Shown here one piece after another: positions 18,204 to 27,296 of a DNA stretch of 64,000 nt. Every line of letters starts with the position of its first letter. Positions within the stretch are counted from its first letter, which is position 1. The stretch covers positions 682,001 to 746,000 of the forward strand of contig NZ_CP109901.1 in assembly GCF_033095805.1 (NCBI RefSeq), read 5' to 3'. The translations under genes were made by a program, and so were the position numbers. This DNA comes from Serratia sp. UGAL515B_01. Lineage in GTDB: Bacteria > Pseudomonadota > Gammaproteobacteria > Enterobacterales > Enterobacteriaceae. The notes below the pieces were generated by a model. It saw nothing but the letters and a program-made list of their open reading frames with translations, ran no database searches and had not been told where the DNA came from.

Positions 18204-19670
18204 ATGGAAAACTTAATTTTATACTCAATCCCTCTTGTAGTGTTAGATGCCTTCTTTTGGTATTCATCTTTTCTAAAAAGAAGGCTTTCTAATTTACTTT
18301 TTCATATTGTAAGTTTTGGGTTGCTTAACTGGATTATATTTAACTCAGGAATTACCCCATTCGCTTCCCCTCGAGATAATAGTCCTCTTCACTATCATTA
18401 TATGGTGTATTTTCTGACAGCATTTTGGTGGTTTAGTGCTGCTGCGTTACTGTCATTATTTTCACACTTATTATTTGAACTAAACAAAGGTAAAAACAAA
18501 AGGAACAGAATTTTTCGAGATTTGACGATCGCATTGATATTTATCTTTGCATTGGGAGCATACTTATCAAATGTATTTAATTTCTCTATTCGTGGGTTAG
18601 TCGCAACATCCGGTGTTTTAGCCGTCATTTTGGGCTTGGCAATCCAAAGCTCACTGAATGATGTTTTTTCAGGCATTATACTCAATACGACATCTCCCTG
18701 TGAGATTGGTGATTGGATAAAGATAGACACTACAGAAGGAAGGGTTATTGATATAAACTGGCGGGCAACTCATTTAATCACCCTTCAGGGAAATATAGTC
18801 ATTACCCCTAATAGTCTTATAGCAAAAGCTAAAATAACCAATAATAATCGACCTGCTAAATTACATGGTGTATCTATCTCAATTGAGGTATCTATAGAGG
18901 AGAGGCCTGAAACTGTTTTTTCTGCATTAGATAATGCACTTATTGGTATAAGCATGCTATTGCAAGACCCTAAGCCATTTTATATTATTAAAGGAACATC
19001 AATTAATTCTTTCCAGTATGAGATTACAGCTTTCGTTGATGAGGTTGAAAAAAAGAGAGTTGCTATTAATAAGCTATACGACTTGTGCCATAGACACCTT
19101 TCCTCTGCGGGTATAGGACTCAAACCATTGGGTATGCTTTTTAAGCATCACAATGAACCCTTTGATCGAAAACAAAAAATGCTATCATATGTGGATTTAT
19201 TTCAATCACTTAAAAAAGAGGAAGTGTTTTTTTTATCGGATAATATAACCACTCATATTTATGGGCCAGGCCAAGTGGTTGTATCACCAGACTCTATGCT
19301 AGATTATTTGCTAATTGTAGCATCTGGTGTTATTTCCATTGAAGCAGAAAAAGGCACTGATAAGTTAGAGGTTAAACGACTTTCACCTGGTGATTCGATA
19401 GGTGAAATCAGTGTGATAGCTGGTATTGAAATTAATTTTTCTGCTAAAGCATTAGTTTCCACAGTTGTTTATCGCTTAGAACGTAGTGCATTCACTTCTT
19501 TACTTAAGGCATATGAGGGAACTGGTGAAAAAATGTGCCAGATTATTTCTCAAAGTGAAAATATCCTTAGTTCACAAGAGAATGTCGCTTTAGCTTCAGG
19601 TGAATCAAAAAATAACAAGTCAGTTCTTAATAGACTTCTCGATGGAATGCATAAACTTCATCAATTGTAG
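18204..19670 (+). CDS. MscS-family channel with C-terminal cyclic-nucleotide-binding domain
   Basis: The 488-residue protein has four predicted membrane segments, including residues about 5-22, 33-50, 68-90 and 108-125. The pore-lining MscS helix follows (ATSGVLAVILGLAIQSSLND, about 133-153), then the soluble beta domain (SPCEIGDWIKI, ITPNSLIAKAKITNNNRP). From about residue 345 a cNMP-binding domain carries SLAPGDS-like and GEISVIAG motifs. MscS homologues release solutes under membrane tension, and the CNB form is thought to be ligand-modulated. It is monocistronic here, with no clear partner gene. Confidence 0.87.
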   Translation: MENLILYSIPLVVLDAFFWYSSFLKRRLSNLLFHIVSFGLLNWIIFNSGITPFASPRDNSPLHYHYMVYFLTAFWWFSAAALLSLFSHLLFELNKGKNKRNRIFRDLTIALIFIFALGAYLSNVFNFSIRGLVATSGVLAVILGLAIQSSLNDVFSGIILNTTSPCEIGDWIKIDTTEGRVIDINWRATHLITLQGNIVITPNSLIAKAKITNNNRPAKLHGVSISIEVSIEERPETVFSALDNALIGISMLLQDPKPFYIIKGTSINSFQYEITAFVDEVEKKRVAINKLYDLCHRHLSSAGIGLKPLGMLFKHHNEPFDRKQKMLSYVDLFQSLKKEEVFFLSDNITTHIYGPGQVVVSPDSMLDYLLIVASGVISIEAEKGTDKLEVKRLSPGDSIGEISVIAGIEINFSAKALVSTVVYRLERSAFTSLLKAYEGTGEKMCQIISQSENILSSQENVALASGESKNNKSVLNRLLDGMHKLHQL

Positions 19671-19874
19671 TTAGTGCGTATAAATTAAAAACTTCTTACT
19701 TAATTGTATATAACCTAAGTAATTCAATTTTTTGCCGAAAGAGACTCGGCCTAGACTTGTGCCGAGTAACAAAGCCAATACCCATGCAACTTGAAGTATG
19801 GTGGCATGTCCTGAATAACTTGTATTATGCAGGTAAGTAGTAATATTTATCTTTTTAAGATGCGATGGGACGAT

Positions 19875-20774
19875 TCATATAAAAGAGTAAATGGTTTCAC
19901 AGCGTAAACTACTATCAACAAATGCTTGGCAGCGCATAATGACTCTTTTTATTGTTACGGGGCTATTGGTAATATATATGAATTCATTAGGATTACAGGA
20001 AACTTTCTTTGACTCCAGAGAGCTGAGGAAACGTTCTCGATTAAGGTTGTTCTCTAGCCGATTAATGAAAACATCACACTGATTCACAGTAAATATACGC
20101 ATATGCTCGCCAAAGAAGTCGGTACTTTGAGAAACACTCAGCGTTGGATAAAGAATGTAATGGTAAACAGAAGATGAAAGCCCGAAGAGTACCAGGGTTA
20201 TTGTAGCGATGAACGGAATTCTCCAGCGTCTAAATAGAGAAGATCTCAGGGTATGAGTATCAGTAATTTTTTTAAAAATAGTACTGGGGTCTGTTTCGCT
20301 TGCCGAAAACTCTGTCCCCGTATATCTCATCGCGTCAGTTTTTGTACCTGAAACAACCTCTGGTTGGGTAACTGAATGGGGACTTTGATTACTGTCTTCA
20401 GACTGCTCTATGGAATTATCGCTCTCATTACTCTCCTGACTGATAATCTGAACGGTCCCTGTAAAACACAACCCAATTTTTGGTAAGGTTCTGATCACGG
20501 GGTTTCTGATCCCCGCATTACGGATCCCTTTTCTTATCAGGCTGATGTTCTGATAAAAAGTATTAGCCGTCACGTATTGCCCATGTTTTTCCCAAACTTC
20601 TCTGAAAAATTCCTCTTGAGTAATGTTAAGACCGGGACGTTGCAGCATCAAAAGCAAGCAGCGACTGCTAGGAACATTTAACGCCGTTTCTTTTCCACGG
20701 CTTCCGAGTGGGGTTAGCCGGTGTTGGTCAGGATGATAAACAACCATATCATTGATAATGAATTTATCTTTCAT
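19875..20774 (-). CDS. CadC/ToxR-like membrane-anchored winged-helix regulator
   Basis: The 299-residue protein has an N-terminal OmpR/CadC-type winged helix (about 1-110: TQEEFFREVWEKHGQYVTANTFYQNISLIRKGIR in outline). A polar linker rich in Ser, Gln and Asn follows, then one membrane helix (IPFIATITLVLFGLSSSVYHY, about 190-210) and a roughly 85-residue periplasmic tail with four Cys. This is the ToxR-like one-component layout. The last dozen residues (SSLRCETIYSFI) are nearly repeated in a gene remnant at 59219. The two LuxR-type genes downstream on the opposite strand may belong to the same fimbrial/surface regulation set. Confidence 0.8.
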   Translation of the reverse strand: MKDKFIINDMVVYHPDQHRLTPLGSRGKETALNVPSSRCLLLMLQRPGLNITQEEFFREVWEKHGQYVTANTFYQNISLIRKGIRNAGIRNPVIRTLPKIGLCFTGTVQIISQESNESDNSIEQSEDSNQSPHSVTQPEVVSGTKTDAMRYTGTEFSASETDPSTIFKKITDTHTLRSSLFRRWRIPFIATITLVLFGLSSSVYHYILYPTLSVSQSTDFFGEHMRIFTVNQCDVFINRLENNLNRERFLSSLESKKVSCNPNEFIYITNSPVTIKRVIMRCQAFVDSSLRCETIYSFI

Positions 20775-21157
20775 TCTCAGTAGCCTATAGATAATGAGTA
20801 CACCCCCTTGTGACTTTTCTTAATTGTAGTTAACAAAACAGGCAATTACCAAAAAATATAAAATGTAAAATTATGATATAAAATCAGTTGGTTATATAAA
20901 AATCTTAATTACACAATTTTATTGTCTTCAGAGTGTCAATACCCCTTTGGCATGCTCCGCCATCGGTGATAGAAAACAAGGACATAGCTCCCCGTTATTA
21001 TGAAATAAATGAATAAAATTAATTCACGCAGAACAAACCAAGATATACCCTACTATATCCACAATAATTCGAGTTGCTTGACAATAAAATGTGACGCACT
21101 TGTGTTCAGCACCGACTTAGTGCGAGTTACACAGCCAACATCCAAGCAACTTGAAGT
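20775..21157. other. Intergenic region with ERIC-like repeat (copy D)
   Basis: An A/T-rich gap between divergently transcribed regulators. A diverged ERIC-like element spans about 21058-21168 (ends AATAATTCGAGTTGC and AACTTGAAGTATGAAGGGTA). It runs into the first codons of the next open frame. Confidence 0.5.
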
Positions 21158-21928
21158 ATGAAGGGTATAAATAGTTATGCCTACCACGAAATTCTTTATC
21201 TTAGATTACCATTCATGCCAAATTACACAGAGTTTCACCCTTTAAAAAAAGAACTCAAAATTTTGTTAGCAGATCCCTGCCCAGTAACTAGAGTCGGAAT
21301 TCATCAGGCCATTAATTCGAAATTATTGCCAGTGATACAGATTAGTGAAACTGGCCAATTATCAAAAATACCGAAGTTCATCACCCAGTATTGGCCCAAT
21401 ATCATGATCATAGAGTTGATGGGCAACGGTGACTCCGTATTGGATGCCTTGCGTATAATCAACCATTGCATCCGCTATTGGCCACATATACCGGTAGTGG
21501 TGTGTACCGAACTCCACCATGCTCCCCTGTTTCAACTGTTACGTGCTATGGATGTGCGAGGTATTTATCTGAAACAGGAGCCGATAGACACATTGATCCA
21601 GTGTATAGAAAACGCTTGGCATGGCTCTCACAAATTTAGTCCGATGGTCAGCCACTCTTTGCAGAAAATGGAGCAGGTCACTCATAGCCCTCTGACAGAA
21701 AAAGAATTGGAAGTCATGGTGTTTCTGCTTTCCGGCAAAAATGTGACGACGATAGCCAAATTGATGCACCGCGACATCCGTACAGTGAGTACACATAAAA
21801 GAAGCGCTATGCGCAAAATAGGATTTAAAAACGACAGTGAAATACTCTCTCACTCACAATGGATGATACCGCATAATAAGACGTATTCTTTACCATTATC
21901 TCAGCAGGAAGATGACTATGGAAAATAA
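21158..21928 (+). CDS. LuxR-type regulator with receiver-like N-terminus (first of tandem pair)
   Basis: The protein has a C-terminal GerE/LuxR helix-turn-helix (LTEKELEVMVFLLSGKNVTT, then HRDIRTVSTHKRSAMRKIG) and an N-terminal RcsB-like receiver fold (KILLADPCPVTRVGIHQAI). The usual phosphorylated Asp sits where MIIELMGNGD occurs, so phosphorylation is doubtful. The first ATG lies inside the ERIC-like repeat, so translation may begin at Met20 (21215). It overlaps the next gene by 17 bases and the two are clearly paralogous. Related pairs regulate fimbriae or capsule in enterobacteria; the target here is unknown. Confidence 0.75.
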   Translation: MKGINSYAYHEILYLRLPFMPNYTEFHPLKKELKILLADPCPVTRVGIHQAINSKLLPVIQISETGQLSKIPKFITQYWPNIMIIELMGNGDSVLDALRIINHCIRYWPHIPVVVCTELHHAPLFQLLRAMDVRGIYLKQEPIDTLIQCIENAWHGSHKFSPMVSHSLQKMEQVTHSPLTEKELEVMVFLLSGKNVTTIAKLMHRDIRTVSTHKRSAMRKIGFKNDSEILSHSQWMIPHNKTYSLPLSQQEDDYGK

Positions 21929-22574
21929 ACTCCCTAAGATTAATATTGTCATCTCAGCACAAGCCCCGTTAACCCGCTTAGGCATGAAGACTGTCACTTC
22001 TTTGTCAGTGCCTGACGCCCGTATTTATTCTGATATCGATAGTATTAACCAAGCCTTGTTCACTGTTCTTGAAGTATCCGCAGACCTGTTGTTAACAGAT
22101 ATGTATAATGGAAAGAATATGCAGGAACAGAATGCCGCATTATTATTGACCATGTGCCAACATCATCCCCGACTGAAAGTTATTATTTATAGCCGTTTTT
22201 TGACGTCGGAAGTACATACTCTATTACAACATTGCCCGCAGGTGAGCATCTTACCGCACGAAGCCCCACTTAAGGAAATGCATCAAGCCATTGCCATAAC
22301 TTTGAATGGTGGCCGCTATTACCATCCCGCAGTGATACCCGACCAGCAGAATGTTATTAAGGAAGTAATGCGACTGAACCAAGTATTAACACACGGTGAA
22401 CGAAGAGTCTTATTACTGTTGCTGAATGGGCAATCCCAGCGTCAAATTGCCCACTCGTTATCTCGGAGTATTAAGACCATCAGCACCCAGAAATGCAGCG
22501 CCATGAAAAAACTCGGCTTAAAAAACAACTCTGAGCTCGTCTCAAAAAAAGATGAGCTATTAAACTTGCTCTAA
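21912..22574 (+). CDS. LuxR-type regulator (second of tandem pair)
   Basis: A 220-residue paralogue of the preceding protein. It has the same receiver-like N-terminus (INIVISAQAPLTRLGMKTV, with a possible phospho-Asp in LLLTDMYNG) and the same C-terminal helix-turn-helix (LTHGERRVLLLLLNGQSQRQ, then SIKTISTQKCSAMKKLG). The shared STHKRSAM/STQKCSAM helix supports duplication. A ribosome site (CAGGAAG) lies inside the upstream gene, indicating coupled translation. Likely DNA-binding, possibly as a heterodimer with its neighbour. Confidence 0.8.
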   Translation: MTMENKLPKINIVISAQAPLTRLGMKTVTSLSVPDARIYSDIDSINQALFTVLEVSADLLLTDMYNGKNMQEQNAALLLTMCQHHPRLKVIIYSRFLTSEVHTLLQHCPQVSILPHEAPLKEMHQAIAITLNGGRYYHPAVIPDQQNVIKEVMRLNQVLTHGERRVLLLLLNGQSQRQIAHSLSRSIKTISTQKCSAMKKLGLKNNSELVSKKDELLNLL

Positions 22575-22658
22575 AGACCTGCGCCAAATAGTAGATCACT
22601 GAAGGGAACTCCATCCGGTTTGAGCGATCTGAACAATCGCCAAAAACGGTTGTGTCTC

Positions 22659-22677
22659 ATTAAGGCGTCGTCAGGTA
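22659..22677 (+). repeat. 19-base repeat shared with 12510-12528
   Basis: ATTAAGGCGTCGTCAGGTA occurs identically here and at 12510, both times beside IS remnants. It may be the end of a lost element. Confidence 0.45.
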
Positions 22678-22799
22678 ACAATGCTATTTTTTAATATGTT
22701 ACCTGCCGATGTCTCTCATCCGAAAATTCACCATTTGGATTGTCCACTCCACCCAACAGGTTGTTTCCTTGAGGTTCTCACACCAGAAAGGACAACCGC

Positions 22800-23010
22800 A
22801 TGCTGAGCAGAGAGGACTTTTACATGATAAAGCAAATGCGCAAGCAAGGGGCGTACATTGTCGACATTGCGACTCAGGTGGGATGCTCTGAGCGCACCGT
22901 CAGAGAAAGGTACCGCAAACAACTCCGCAAGGTTCTTTCATCAGCGCCGGTAAAATTTATCCCTGAGAGCTGGAAAAAGTGGGTAAAACGGCACCTGATA
23001 TTGATCACTA
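22800..23010 (+). pseudogene. IS21-family IstA N-terminal remnant
   Basis: MLSREDFYMIKQMRKQGAYI, then IATQVGCSERTVR, is the N-terminal helix-turn-helix of IS21-type IstA. Similarity ends at about 22905, the rest of the gene is missing, and the MITE at 23011 lies in the following sequence. Confidence 0.7.
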
Positions 23011-23278
23011 GGCTGTGTCCCTTAACTGTATGCGAGCGCCGCTGGCGATCATTTACGCGCAGAGCAAGGCGTGAGCTGCGAGGTTGGGTGGACCCAATAA
23101 GCGGGGAACAACGCAGCAATTCACGCCAATGGCGTCAGCCCGTAGGGCCGCGTCCCAAAAGCCCATTCTCTGTGTTGTCGGGCTCGAACAGAGGACCACA
23201 CACAGCCCTTCACCCTCAGCCATTGATAATGGGCTTTTGGGGCTGCGACGGCACCACGGACAGTTAAGGGACACAGCC
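23011..23278. mobile_element. MITE-like element, copy 2 (intact ends)
   Basis: A 268-bp non-coding element with long terminal inverted repeats: GGCTGTGTCCCTTAACTGT at left, ACAGTTAAGGGACACAGCC at right. TA flanks both sides, as expected for IS5-group target duplication. It matches the decayed copy at 3037. The ends match the first bases of the IS5-type element at 55357, which is a plausible source of transposase. Confidence 0.8.
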
Positions 23279-23369
23279 TAGTATTATGAATCCTGTGAAC
23301 TCAACTGGGCATAAAGCAGTGGCTATTGCCACCAGAATGGATTACACAATGCGTTTCTTCAGACGCAGG

Positions 23370-23477
23370 TGAAGCAGCATACACTGCCTTGCTGGGCCTG
23401 GTGCACAACGAGCTGCGTAACAAGATAGTCACTCTGCAGTTGCTTTGGGAAGAATATACTGAACGCACCTCTGGTGA
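23370..23477 (+). pseudogene. Second IS21-type transposase fragment
   Basis: LVHNELRNKIVTLQLLWEEY, then TERTSGEFYRY, resembles the LTLQLLWEEY....G..YS region of the IS408/IS1326 branch of IS21 transposases. It is a different branch from the 22800 fragment, so at least two elements have decayed here. The wider frame to 23571 has no other support. Confidence 0.5.
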
Positions 23478-23496
23478 ATTTTACCGCTATAAAATC

Positions 23497-23520
23497 AATA
23501 ATCGTAGCGCTACGATTATT
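23497..23520. promoter_or_regulatory. Operator O1 of the SQ operon 1 (LacI-type palindrome)
   Basis: A perfect 24-bp palindrome centred at 23508.5 with core ATCGTAGCGCTACGAT. It lies about 110 bases before the aldolase start. The same motif recurs at 23542, 30431 and 30478, always upstream of SQ genes. Proposed binding site of the LacI-family protein encoded at 28814-29869 (inference). Confidence 0.75.
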
Positions 23521-23541
23521 TTTGGAATATGCTTCCCGTAT

Positions 23542-23561
23542 AAATTGCAGCGCTGCGATTT
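23542..23561. promoter_or_regulatory. Operator O2 of the SQ operon 1
   Basis: A near-perfect 20-bp palindrome with core GCAGCGCTGCGATTT, centred 43 bases from O1 (about four helical turns) and 67 bases before the aldolase start. Confidence 0.7.
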
Positions 23562-23618
23562 AACACCGTGATAAAAAAATCCAAGCGCTGATACCTAAAT
23601 CCTAGAACGGAGCCACGT

Positions 23619-24422
23619 ATGCCCAGTGAACATTCATCCTACACTTTTGCCAGCCGCTTGAACGGCTCAAATGCCCCCATTGGCACATGGCTGATGTCGG
23701 GGTCGGCGAGCACCGCTGAAGCACTGGGATACGCAGGTTTTGATTGGCTTTTAGTGGACATGGAACATGTGCCGATCGAATATCGTGACCTGTGGCATCT
23801 GCTTCAGGCCATTCAGTGCGGCGGCGCACAACCGATTGTGCGAGTAGCTGCAAACGATCCGGTATTGCTTAAGCGCGCGCTCGACCTGGGCTCGTTTAAT
23901 GTCATGGTGCCGTTCGTGGAAAACGCAGCGCAGGCGCAAGCGGCCGTCAATGCGGTCAAATATCCCCCTTTTGGAACTCGTGGTTTTGCTGCGGTACACC
24001 GAGCTAGCCGCTACGGCACCTGGGCAGATTACGGCAAGGAAGCGAATGACGCAGTCACCTGCATCCTGCAAATCGAAACACCGAATGCCCTAGCAAACCT
24101 GGAAGAAATCGCCGCGATACCGGGCGTTGACGCGTTGTTTCTTGGTCCAGGCGATCTCTCGGCAGCCTGCGGTCATATCGGCAATCCGGGGCATCCGCAG
24201 GTACAAATGATGATCAGTGATGCCATCGCTCGGGCAAAAAAGATCGGTATGCCGATGGGGATCGTCGGCGGTACGCCAGAACTGGTTCAAAGTTATCTTG
24301 AACAAGGTTACGCCTTCGCCGCCGTGGCTTCGGACATCGCCATGATGATGAAAAAGGCCAACGAGTTCCTGACCACGCTCAAAGCACACCAGGCTCCGGC
24401 AGCGGTTGCCACTCCTTATTGA
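23619..24422 (+). CDS. HpcH/HpaI-type aldolase, probable KDSG aldolase
   Basis: The 267-residue class II aldolase of the HpcH/HpaI family has catalytic His50 (DMEHVPIEY), Arg75 (VRVAAND), metal ligands Glu153 (LQIETPNAL) and Asp179 (FLGPGDLSAA). The family cleaves 2-keto-3-deoxy acids to pyruvate plus an aldehyde. Beside a sulfoquinovosidase, a sugar-acid dehydratase and a semialdehyde dehydrogenase, the best assignment is 2-keto-3,6-dideoxy-6-sulfogluconate aldolase, giving pyruvate and 3-sulfolactaldehyde, as in the sulfo-ED pathway described in Pseudomonas putida SQ1. It is first in operon 1, behind two operators. Confidence 0.85.
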   Translation: MPSEHSSYTFASRLNGSNAPIGTWLMSGSASTAEALGYAGFDWLLVDMEHVPIEYRDLWHLLQAIQCGGAQPIVRVAANDPVLLKRALDLGSFNVMVPFVENAAQAQAAVNAVKYPPFGTRGFAAVHRASRYGTWADYGKEANDAVTCILQIETPNALANLEEIAAIPGVDALFLGPGDLSAACGHIGNPGHPQVQMMISDAIARAKKIGMPMGIVGGTPELVQSYLEQGYAFAAVASDIAMMMKKANEFLTTLKAHQAPAAVATPY

Positions 24423-24511
24423 AACTGACGGTGCAGGCGGTTTGAGCCATAAGGAGTCTCAATGGTCATTGCAAACATAAGGCCCGACAAGATCGACCGT
24501 TTCCATGCGGT

Positions 24512-25273
24512 GTGCGTATGACGGGTGCTTGGCCTCACGTTGGTTTTTTGCTGTGTGTCGCAATTGCCACGTTTGCACAAAACACCACGGGTTTTGCCTT
24601 CGGTTTACTGTTATTGGGTCTGACTGGGCTGTTGCAGTTGGCACCCACGGAAACCATCGCCAACGTCAGTTCGGTGCTGACGTTGATCAACGCATTTATC
24701 CTGCTGCGGCGGCGTCCACAGCTGGCATCCAAACTGGTCGCGTTGATTCTGTGCTGCAGCCTGTTAGGCGTATTCATCGGTGTAGAGCTGTTGAACGTAC
24801 TGGGTGCCCATGGGCGTGAATTACTACAACTGCTGTTGGGCCTAACGATTGTCGTGTGCAGCTTCATGCTGATAGTACGTTCACGACACCTTCAGCAACT
24901 TTCCGGCTGGCTGAGTTTCAGTGGTTTCTCAACGCTATCCGGGATCATGGGTGGCTTATTTTCCAGCGCTGGCCCACCACTGGTTTATCAACTCTATCGT
25001 CAACCGTTAGCCGCCCAGGTGGTGCGCGACACATTAATTATGGTATTTGCAGTCAATGCTTTTCTGCGGCTGACGCTATTGACCTATACCCATCGCTTCG
25101 ACTTGCAGGCAGCTTATCTGGCGCTGGAAGCTGCTCCGGTCGTGTTTGCCTTAACGTGGTACATGCGTCGCCATCCGCCTGCAATTGCTCCCCAGACGCT
25201 AAGAAGAGGAGTATTTATTTTGTTGTTGCTGTCCGGTGTAAGCCTGGCAGGTCCCGCAATGCTGGCTTTGTAA
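24512..25273 (+). CDS. TauE/SafE-family permease, probable sulfolactate exporter
   Basis: The 253-residue protein has about eight hydrophobic helices and the TauE/SafE internal repeat (FAQNTTGFAFGLLLLGL in the first half, GGLFSSAGPPLVYQLYRQ in the second). The family exports sulfonates and related anions. Sulfo-ED and other sulfoglycolysis clusters usually carry one to remove 3-sulfolactate or DHPS. The annotated start is GTG, with ATG two codons later also possible. It lies 89 bases after the aldolase in the same orientation. Confidence 0.82.
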   Translation: MRMTGAWPHVGFLLCVAIATFAQNTTGFAFGLLLLGLTGLLQLAPTETIANVSSVLTLINAFILLRRRPQLASKLVALILCCSLLGVFIGVELLNVLGAHGRELLQLLLGLTIVVCSFMLIVRSRHLQQLSGWLSFSGFSTLSGIMGGLFSSAGPPLVYQLYRQPLAAQVVRDTLIMVFAVNAFLRLTLLTYTHRFDLQAAYLALEAAPVVFALTWYMRRHPPAIAPQTLRRGVFILLLLSGVSLAGPAMLAL

Positions 25274-25407
25274 AGCAAGCGGGACCCTCAGTACGTTTAC
25301 AAAAACTGCACGATGAGTTTTTAAAAACCAGCACCGCTGACACAGAACTCCTCAACAGGACGTGTTGGTGGCGTTGTCGGCCTTTTAAACCCAGCGGGAA
25401 CAATGTT

Positions 25408-27147
25408 ATGTCAGACAATCAAAAAAAACTGGAAGAGCTACGCAGCCAGCGTTGGTTCGCCCCGGATACCATTCGGGCGTTCGCCCACCGCCAGCGCATG
25501 CAGCAGATTGGGCTGCGGCGTGAGGAGTTCATGGGAAAGCCGGTGATCGCCATCCTCAACACGTGGAGCGAATTGTCGCCTTGCCATTCTCACTTGCGTG
25601 AACGTGCGGAAGCAGTGAAACGGGGAGTATGGGCAGCCGGTGGATTTCCGGTTGAACTGCCCGTACAGTCCGTGGGTGAGGTGATGGTCAAACCCACTAC
25701 AATGCTGTATCGCAACCTGCTCGCGATGGAAACCGAGGAACTGCTACGTTCACTGCCAATCGATGGGGCGGTGCTACTTGGAGGGTGTGACAAATCTACA
25801 CCCGGTTTATTGATGGGTGCCCTGAGTGTGGATTTACCGGTTCTTTATTGTCCGGCCGGGCCTATGTCAAATGGGCAATGGCGCGGGGTAAAGACCGGGG
25901 CCGGTACACATACCAAAAAGTATTGGGATGAGCGCCGTATGGGGCTGATCGATACCGTGGCTTGGGAAGAGCTGGAAGGGGCGATGACCCGGTCTATCGG
26001 CACTTGTAATACCGTTGGCACAGCCTCCACCATGACCAGCATCGCTGATGCCATCGGCTTCACGTTACCAGGTGCGTCGAGTATTCCTGCTGCTGACGCC
26101 GCACATCCACGCATGGCCTCGCAATGCGGCGAAACAATCGTTGACCTGGTCTGGCGCGACCGCCGTCCATCGACCTGGTTGACCTCAGCGCACTTTGCTA
26201 ATGGTGTTGCGGTATACATGGCAATGGGGGGATCAACCAATGCGGCCATTCACTTGATTGCCATTGCTCGACGTGCAGGCATCGAACTGACCCTTGAGCA
26301 ACTGGCGGAAACGGCGGCAAAGATCCCGGTACTACTGAACCTGTTCCCGTCGGGTAATGCTTTGATGGAGGACTACCACTTCGCTGGTGGCCTGCCGGCA
26401 CTGATGCGTGAGATCGCACCGTTTCTGTCACTGGATTGTGCCGGGGCGACCGGTCAAACCTGGGATACTTTACTTGCCGAGGCCAAATGTTACGACACTG
26501 ACATCATTCGATCGATAGACAACCCGGTTGTGGGCCTTGAACAAGGCAGCACGCTGGCTTTGTTACGCGGTAATTTGTGCCCGGACGGCGCGGTGATGAA
26601 GTCTTCCGCTGCCAGCCCGGCGCTGCGCAAACATTCGGGCCCGGCACTGGTGTTCGACGATCACGAAACTTTGAGCAGAATGATCGACGACCCGGCATTG
26701 GCGGTGACCGCAGACACGGTACTGGTGCTGCGTAATGCCGGGCCAGTCGGTGCGCCAGGCATGCCAGAATGGGGTAACCTGCCGATCCCCAAAAAGCTGT
26801 TGGAGGCGGGGATACGCGACATGTTGCGGATTTCTGATTCGCGAATGAGTGGCACCCATTATGGCAGCTGTGTTTTACATGTGGCACCGGAAGCCGCCGT
26901 GGGTGGGCCACTGTGTCTGGTGCGTACCGGCGACATTATCGACCTGGATATCGCCGCTGGCACGCTGAACATGCGCGTCAGCGATGCTGAACTGGCGCTT
27001 CGCCGTGCCGAACATGTGCCGGTTCACCGACAATATGGCCGTTCTTTCGCGGCTCTTTATCAGCAACACGTCACTCAGGCGAATGAAGGCTGTGATTTTG
27101 ATTTTCTGCAAGCCGGGGAAATCGTGCCCGAACCGCCGATCCATTGA
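25408..27147 (+). CDS. IlvD/EDD-family dehydratase, probable 6-deoxy-6-sulfogluconate dehydratase
   Basis: The 579-residue Fe-S dehydratase has conserved Cys59 (SPCHSH), Cys127 (GGCDKSTPG) and Cys200 (GTCNTVGTAST) as cluster ligands, and the C-terminal SDSRMSGTHYGSCVLHVAPE block. The sequence belongs to the sugar-acid branch (xylonate/arabonate-type), not to the branched-chain amino acid enzyme. In this cluster it should convert 6-deoxy-6-sulfogluconate to the 2-keto-3-deoxy acid KDSG. The frame extends upstream to 24856, but that part overlaps the permease gene and is not conserved, so MSDNQKK at 25408 is used. Confidence 0.87.
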   Translation: MSDNQKKLEELRSQRWFAPDTIRAFAHRQRMQQIGLRREEFMGKPVIAILNTWSELSPCHSHLRERAEAVKRGVWAAGGFPVELPVQSVGEVMVKPTTMLYRNLLAMETEELLRSLPIDGAVLLGGCDKSTPGLLMGALSVDLPVLYCPAGPMSNGQWRGVKTGAGTHTKKYWDERRMGLIDTVAWEELEGAMTRSIGTCNTVGTASTMTSIADAIGFTLPGASSIPAADAAHPRMASQCGETIVDLVWRDRRPSTWLTSAHFANGVAVYMAMGGSTNAAIHLIAIARRAGIELTLEQLAETAAKIPVLLNLFPSGNALMEDYHFAGGLPALMREIAPFLSLDCAGATGQTWDTLLAEAKCYDTDIIRSIDNPVVGLEQGSTLALLRGNLCPDGAVMKSSAASPALRKHSGPALVFDDHETLSRMIDDPALAVTADTVLVLRNAGPVGAPGMPEWGNLPIPKKLLEAGIRDMLRISDSRMSGTHYGSCVLHVAPEAAVGGPLCLVRTGDIIDLDIAAGTLNMRVSDAELALRRAEHVPVHRQYGRSFAALYQQHVTQANEGCDFDFLQAGEIVPEPPIH

Positions 27148-27156
27148 TAACTGTAC

Positions 27157-27262
27157 TCTAAATAATTCGAGTTGCAGGAAGGCGGCAACGCTGTTTGCAG
27201 CGGCCCCGAAGGGGCGAGGCCCACGGATGGGCCGAGTAACAAAGCCAACGCACATGCAACTT
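27157..27262. repeat. ERIC-ended repeat with a different core, copy E
   Basis: AAATAATTCGAGTTGCAG at left and CGCACATGCAAC at right are ERIC-like ends, but the centre (GCGGCCCCGAAGGGGCGAGG and following bases) is a different hairpin. It lies between dehydratase and aldehyde dehydrogenase genes and may affect the transcript of operon 1. Confidence 0.5.
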
Positions 27263-27296
27263 TCCATTTTTCGACATACACAGGAGTTCGCATCTC

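Noticed and set aside
24856..25407. 184-codon N-terminal extension of the dehydratase frame
   Set aside because: It overlaps the TauE/SafE gene in another frame and has no dehydratase similarity; the conserved protein starts at 25408.
25408..27147. Branched-chain amino acid IlvD
   Set aside because: It lacks ilv neighbours and belongs by sequence to the sugar-acid dehydratase branch.
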